Source: Dendrophyllia cribrosa (lineage: Eukaryota > Cnidaria > Anthozoa > Scleractinia > Dendrophylliidae). Taken from it: a stretch of DNA of 64,000 bases. Of this stretch, positions 61,903-64,000 are shown piece after piece; position 1 is the stretch's first letter; each line of letters opens with the position of its first letter. The stretch spans positions 47,610,894 to 47,674,893 of the forward strand of contig JAJLRJ010000005.1 of assembly GCA_024195265.1 (NCBI GenBank). Direction: 5' to 3'. The position numbers and the translations under genes are program-made. Under the pieces are notes generated by a model that ran no database searches, had not been told where the DNA came from, and was given only the letters and a program-made list of their open reading frames with translations.

Positions 61903-61980
61903 ACCTAAAATCGAACCCGGAACCTCTGCATGCTAACATCCCTCCTACACCACTAGACCACTGGGTTGATCCGCCAAACC
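61903..61980 (-). pseudogene. tRNA-like sequence, minus strand
   Basis: On minus, AGTGGTCTAGTGGTG (A box, about 61949-61963) and GGTTCGATTTT (B box, about 61907-61917) are spaced as in a tRNA, and the sequence between could form an anticodon arm around AGCATGC. The T arm is imperfect. Similar to the sequence at 31105-31180, so both may be heads of tRNA-derived SINEs or tRNA pseudogenes. Confidence 0.5.
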
Positions 61981-62016
61981 CAAAAAAAATTTAAATATAA
62001 GAGGTGCTTTTCTTAA

Positions 62017-62736
62017 GGTTACAGTGTACCTTCGGGGGTGTCTCCAGTATAACAGCTCTAGCGTCTTAAGATTACACTTAATATACCTAAACCCAGATAT
62101 CAAATTAAAGCTTATAGAGCTCGCTATCTAAATATGGAAACCATTTGGTAATAAAATGAATTGTCGAATTTTTTACGACGTCTAAATTCGAACGTCCGAA
62201 TCAGCTTTAAAACGCTATAACTCAAAGCAATTATTGTATTTTGCTAATTTGATTTGTTCTTGGGTTTCCGGACACGAAGCGCTAAAAAAACGTGTCGGCG
62301 ATTTCCCATATTCAATTGCAGTGAAAAGTTACAGAATATTTTCGAAAAAGGGAGAAAACAAATTGAAGTGATCGCACGGAAATGGCTCTTGACGAAAAGT
62401 TTTCGGAAATAAGAAATTCGCCGACACGTTTTTGTTGATTATATGTTAGCCTTGCTTGTGTCCAAATTTGAGGAAAATCGAAAAAATTCCCTTTGAGTTG
62501 TAGCTCTTTAAAGTGTCCCCTACAAGCGAAAAATTAACTTTGAGAAAACAGCGCTTAGAAAAACATATCGCTTCATAAACAAACTCCTCCCACAAAAGTT
62601 ATACCGTCATTTCTCCGTCAATTTTCACTATTTTTCGATAATGTTTTTTTTGGATGAAAGTTCATTCTGTAAACTTTATTTTGACGCCAAAAAAAAAAAT
62701 TTCAATAAATTTTCGATCTGAAGGTACACTGTAACC
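62017..62736. mobile_element. TTAA-flanked non-autonomous element
   Basis: TTAA at 62013-62016 and 62737-62740. Exact inverted ends GGTTACAGTGTACCTTC. 720 bp, no transposase; the interior is AT-rich with GCCGACACGTTTTT inverted in the middle. piggyBac or Kolobok type by target duplication. Confidence 0.75.
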
Positions 62737-62740
62737 TTAA

Positions 62741-63185
62741 TGATACATCTATAACCCTAACCCTTTCCCTAGATCTAACCTAATCGCGAATCTAGCTTAG
62801 GTCTAATAATCACTTTACCAAAACCCAGTTTTATCTAATAATGATAGCCTACTTTCATCCTAATCCAGGCATAAACTACAGAGAAATGGCATCGACCATT
62901 ACAAAAGGCTTGGTTACTAATGAATGTTAATGATGGCATCGACCGTTAAAAATGGCATCGCTTGTTTACGAAAGGGAAATCGGCGCCGTCGCCGTCGTGG
63001 TTGCTTAAGTTCCCTACTGTACATGTAGGTGCTGATGACAACATTTTAAAATCAAACCATCCATGTGCGCTATAAAATAGAATCATTGTAACTGAATTTT
63101 TTACGAACTCCCATGGAATATTATGTATATTAGAATTTCGCATGAAATACGGATATTTATGTCACCATATCCACTGTAATTTCAG
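62741..63185. other. Host intron
   Basis: CCCTAACCC-like phrases near 62750 and an ATGGCATCGACC direct repeat near 62886-62962. No gene. Confidence 0.4.
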
Positions 63186-63263
63186 AACGGAACACCAGAT
63201 ATGGATCAAAAGGGCGAACAAGTCGTGGTGCAGATTGAGTTACTCAAACCCAAGGATCAGTTC
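63186..63263 (+). CDS. Host-gene exon
   Basis: Acceptor aatttcag before and donor gtgagt after. 26 codons in phase 0 to 0: NGTPDMDQKGEQVVVQIELL, then KPKDQF. Continues in phase from the 41223 exon across a 21.9-kb intron that contains the whole Polinton. Protein not recognised. Confidence 0.68.
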
Positions 63264-63548
63264 GTGAGTCTTCCTTCTGTTATTCCCTCGACATTTTTAT
63301 TCCTGTCTCAACTTTGTCTGAGTCTGTGGATGAAATACTAATTTTTTTATACACTTTTCTGTGTCAAAATTTAAGTTTTAAAATGCTAATGAGAGTTTTT
63401 TGTCTGTAGTGCTACTAATTCTGCTTCAGTTTGCAATGTGTTTTGTAGCTTTTGAATCTTTGGGTTTAATCGTAAACAAGAGAAAATAAGGAGACAGAGA
63501 AGAAGACTTACCCTTGGGATATATGAATTTTACTAAAGTTATTTTCAG

Positions 63549-63640
63549 ATGTCGTGAAGACGGAAGTATGTAACCCGAGGCGTCCGCAACGTCTGTAAAT
63601 TCCACTCGGGAAAGCTCTATTCAACAGCTGCCATTAAACA
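63549..63640 (+). CDS. Possible terminal host exon (two codons, stop and 3' UTR)
   Basis: Acceptor attttcag before 63549. In the phase left by the previous exon it reads Met, Ser, stop (TGA 63555-63557). An ATTAAA poly-A-type signal follows near 63633. Reasonable as a last exon but not proven. Confidence 0.35.
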
Positions 63641-63785
63641 ATGCCCCTGATTCGCCTTCAGGAGCTGACCTCCGATCATTCACGTGATTTGTGCGCTATA
63701 TAAGACGTCGTTTATTCATTCATTCTTCACGTTGGCACGCTGTAATGAGTTCCGATCACGTCACACTGCGGACGTCTCAGGAAAC

Positions 63786-64000
63786 CGACTTCCATTTTAC
63801 GCGACGTCAGAAGCCCATTACTAGGAGCGTGCAACTGCCCTATATTCCTGTCACGGCGTTTTCTCAGACGAATTTATTTTTAGATTTGAATTTACCGCGA
63901 ATATCAGACTCCCGCAGACTCGCAGAGCCCCGATGACCAATCACAAGTAGCGAACTGCCCTTTTTCGCGGGAAAATATAGTCTAAAATAAATTCGTCAGT
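63786..64000. repeat. Partial copy of the palindromic GGAGCGTGCAACT family
   Basis: AGAAGCCCATTACTAGGAGCGTGCAACTGCC and the following AACGGCG/CGGCGTTT and TTTATTTTTAGAT phrases match an arm of the element at 14988-15597. It runs off the window end. Confidence 0.6.

Overview
The window reads as non-coding and intronic DNA of an invertebrate animal, most likely a cnidarian (stony coral or sea anemone). This is inferred from the AT-rich, intron-like sequence, the dense nested transposons, and the mix of Ty3/Gypsy, L1/Tx1-type LINE, Penelope-like, hAT, Mutator-like, piggyBac-like, Harbinger-like and Polinton elements. Nothing in the window proves the species.

Host backbone: a set of short plus-strand candidate exons with splice sites (11343-11498, 14399-14506, 33996-34129, 39753-39807, 41223-41311, 63186-63263 and possibly a terminal exon at 63549) looks like one unidentified gene whose introns hold everything else. 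The last four main exons are phase-compatible with one another. One exon appears to be missing between 14506 and 33996.

Region by region: 1-11300 holds no convincing gene, only inverted-repeat elements (1514-1754, 3386-4469, a nested stack at 5185-8606, 9014-9972), a C-rich microsatellite and unassigned sequence. 14988-15597 is a palindromic element. 15691-26548 is a dead Ty3/Gypsy retrotransposon with a 5-bp target duplication. It carries a 1.2-kb hAT-like insertion between its left repeat and primer-binding site, and a 5.47-kb L1/Tx1-like LINE inserted at its reverse-transcriptase YDD codons. 27100-41000 is a field of MITE-like elements, including a TTAA-flanked element that carries part of a 5S rRNA and a coding exon, and a Penelope-like endonuclease remnant between inverted flanks.

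41465-60628 is the main object: a 19.2-kb Polinton/Maverick with 226-bp terminal inverted repeats and a CAAAG duplication. It encodes protein-primed DNA polymerase B, a retrovirus-type integrase, an FtsK/A32-type packaging ATPase, a candidate double-jelly-roll major capsid protein, a tandem pair of candidate minor capsid proteins, a VLTF3-like zinc-ribbon transcription factor, a coiled-coil membrane protein and a cluster of small, mostly membrane-anchored proteins. It looks like an integrated virus genome: integrase for entry into the chromosome, PolB for copying, and capsid plus ATPase for packaging. Nearly every structural gene is preceded, a few bases before its ATG, by a CATATRTATAC-type box. 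The polymerase and the VLTF3-like gene lack the standard box, which suggests an early/late switch. The copy is not fully intact: PolB has one in-frame TGA, several genes have single-base frame breaks, and a 1.87-kb Mutator-like foldback element with a 9-bp duplication splits the VLTF3-like gene.

60634-64000 holds more repeats (a TTAA element at 62017-62736, a tRNA-like sequence, half of a palindromic element) and the last host exons.
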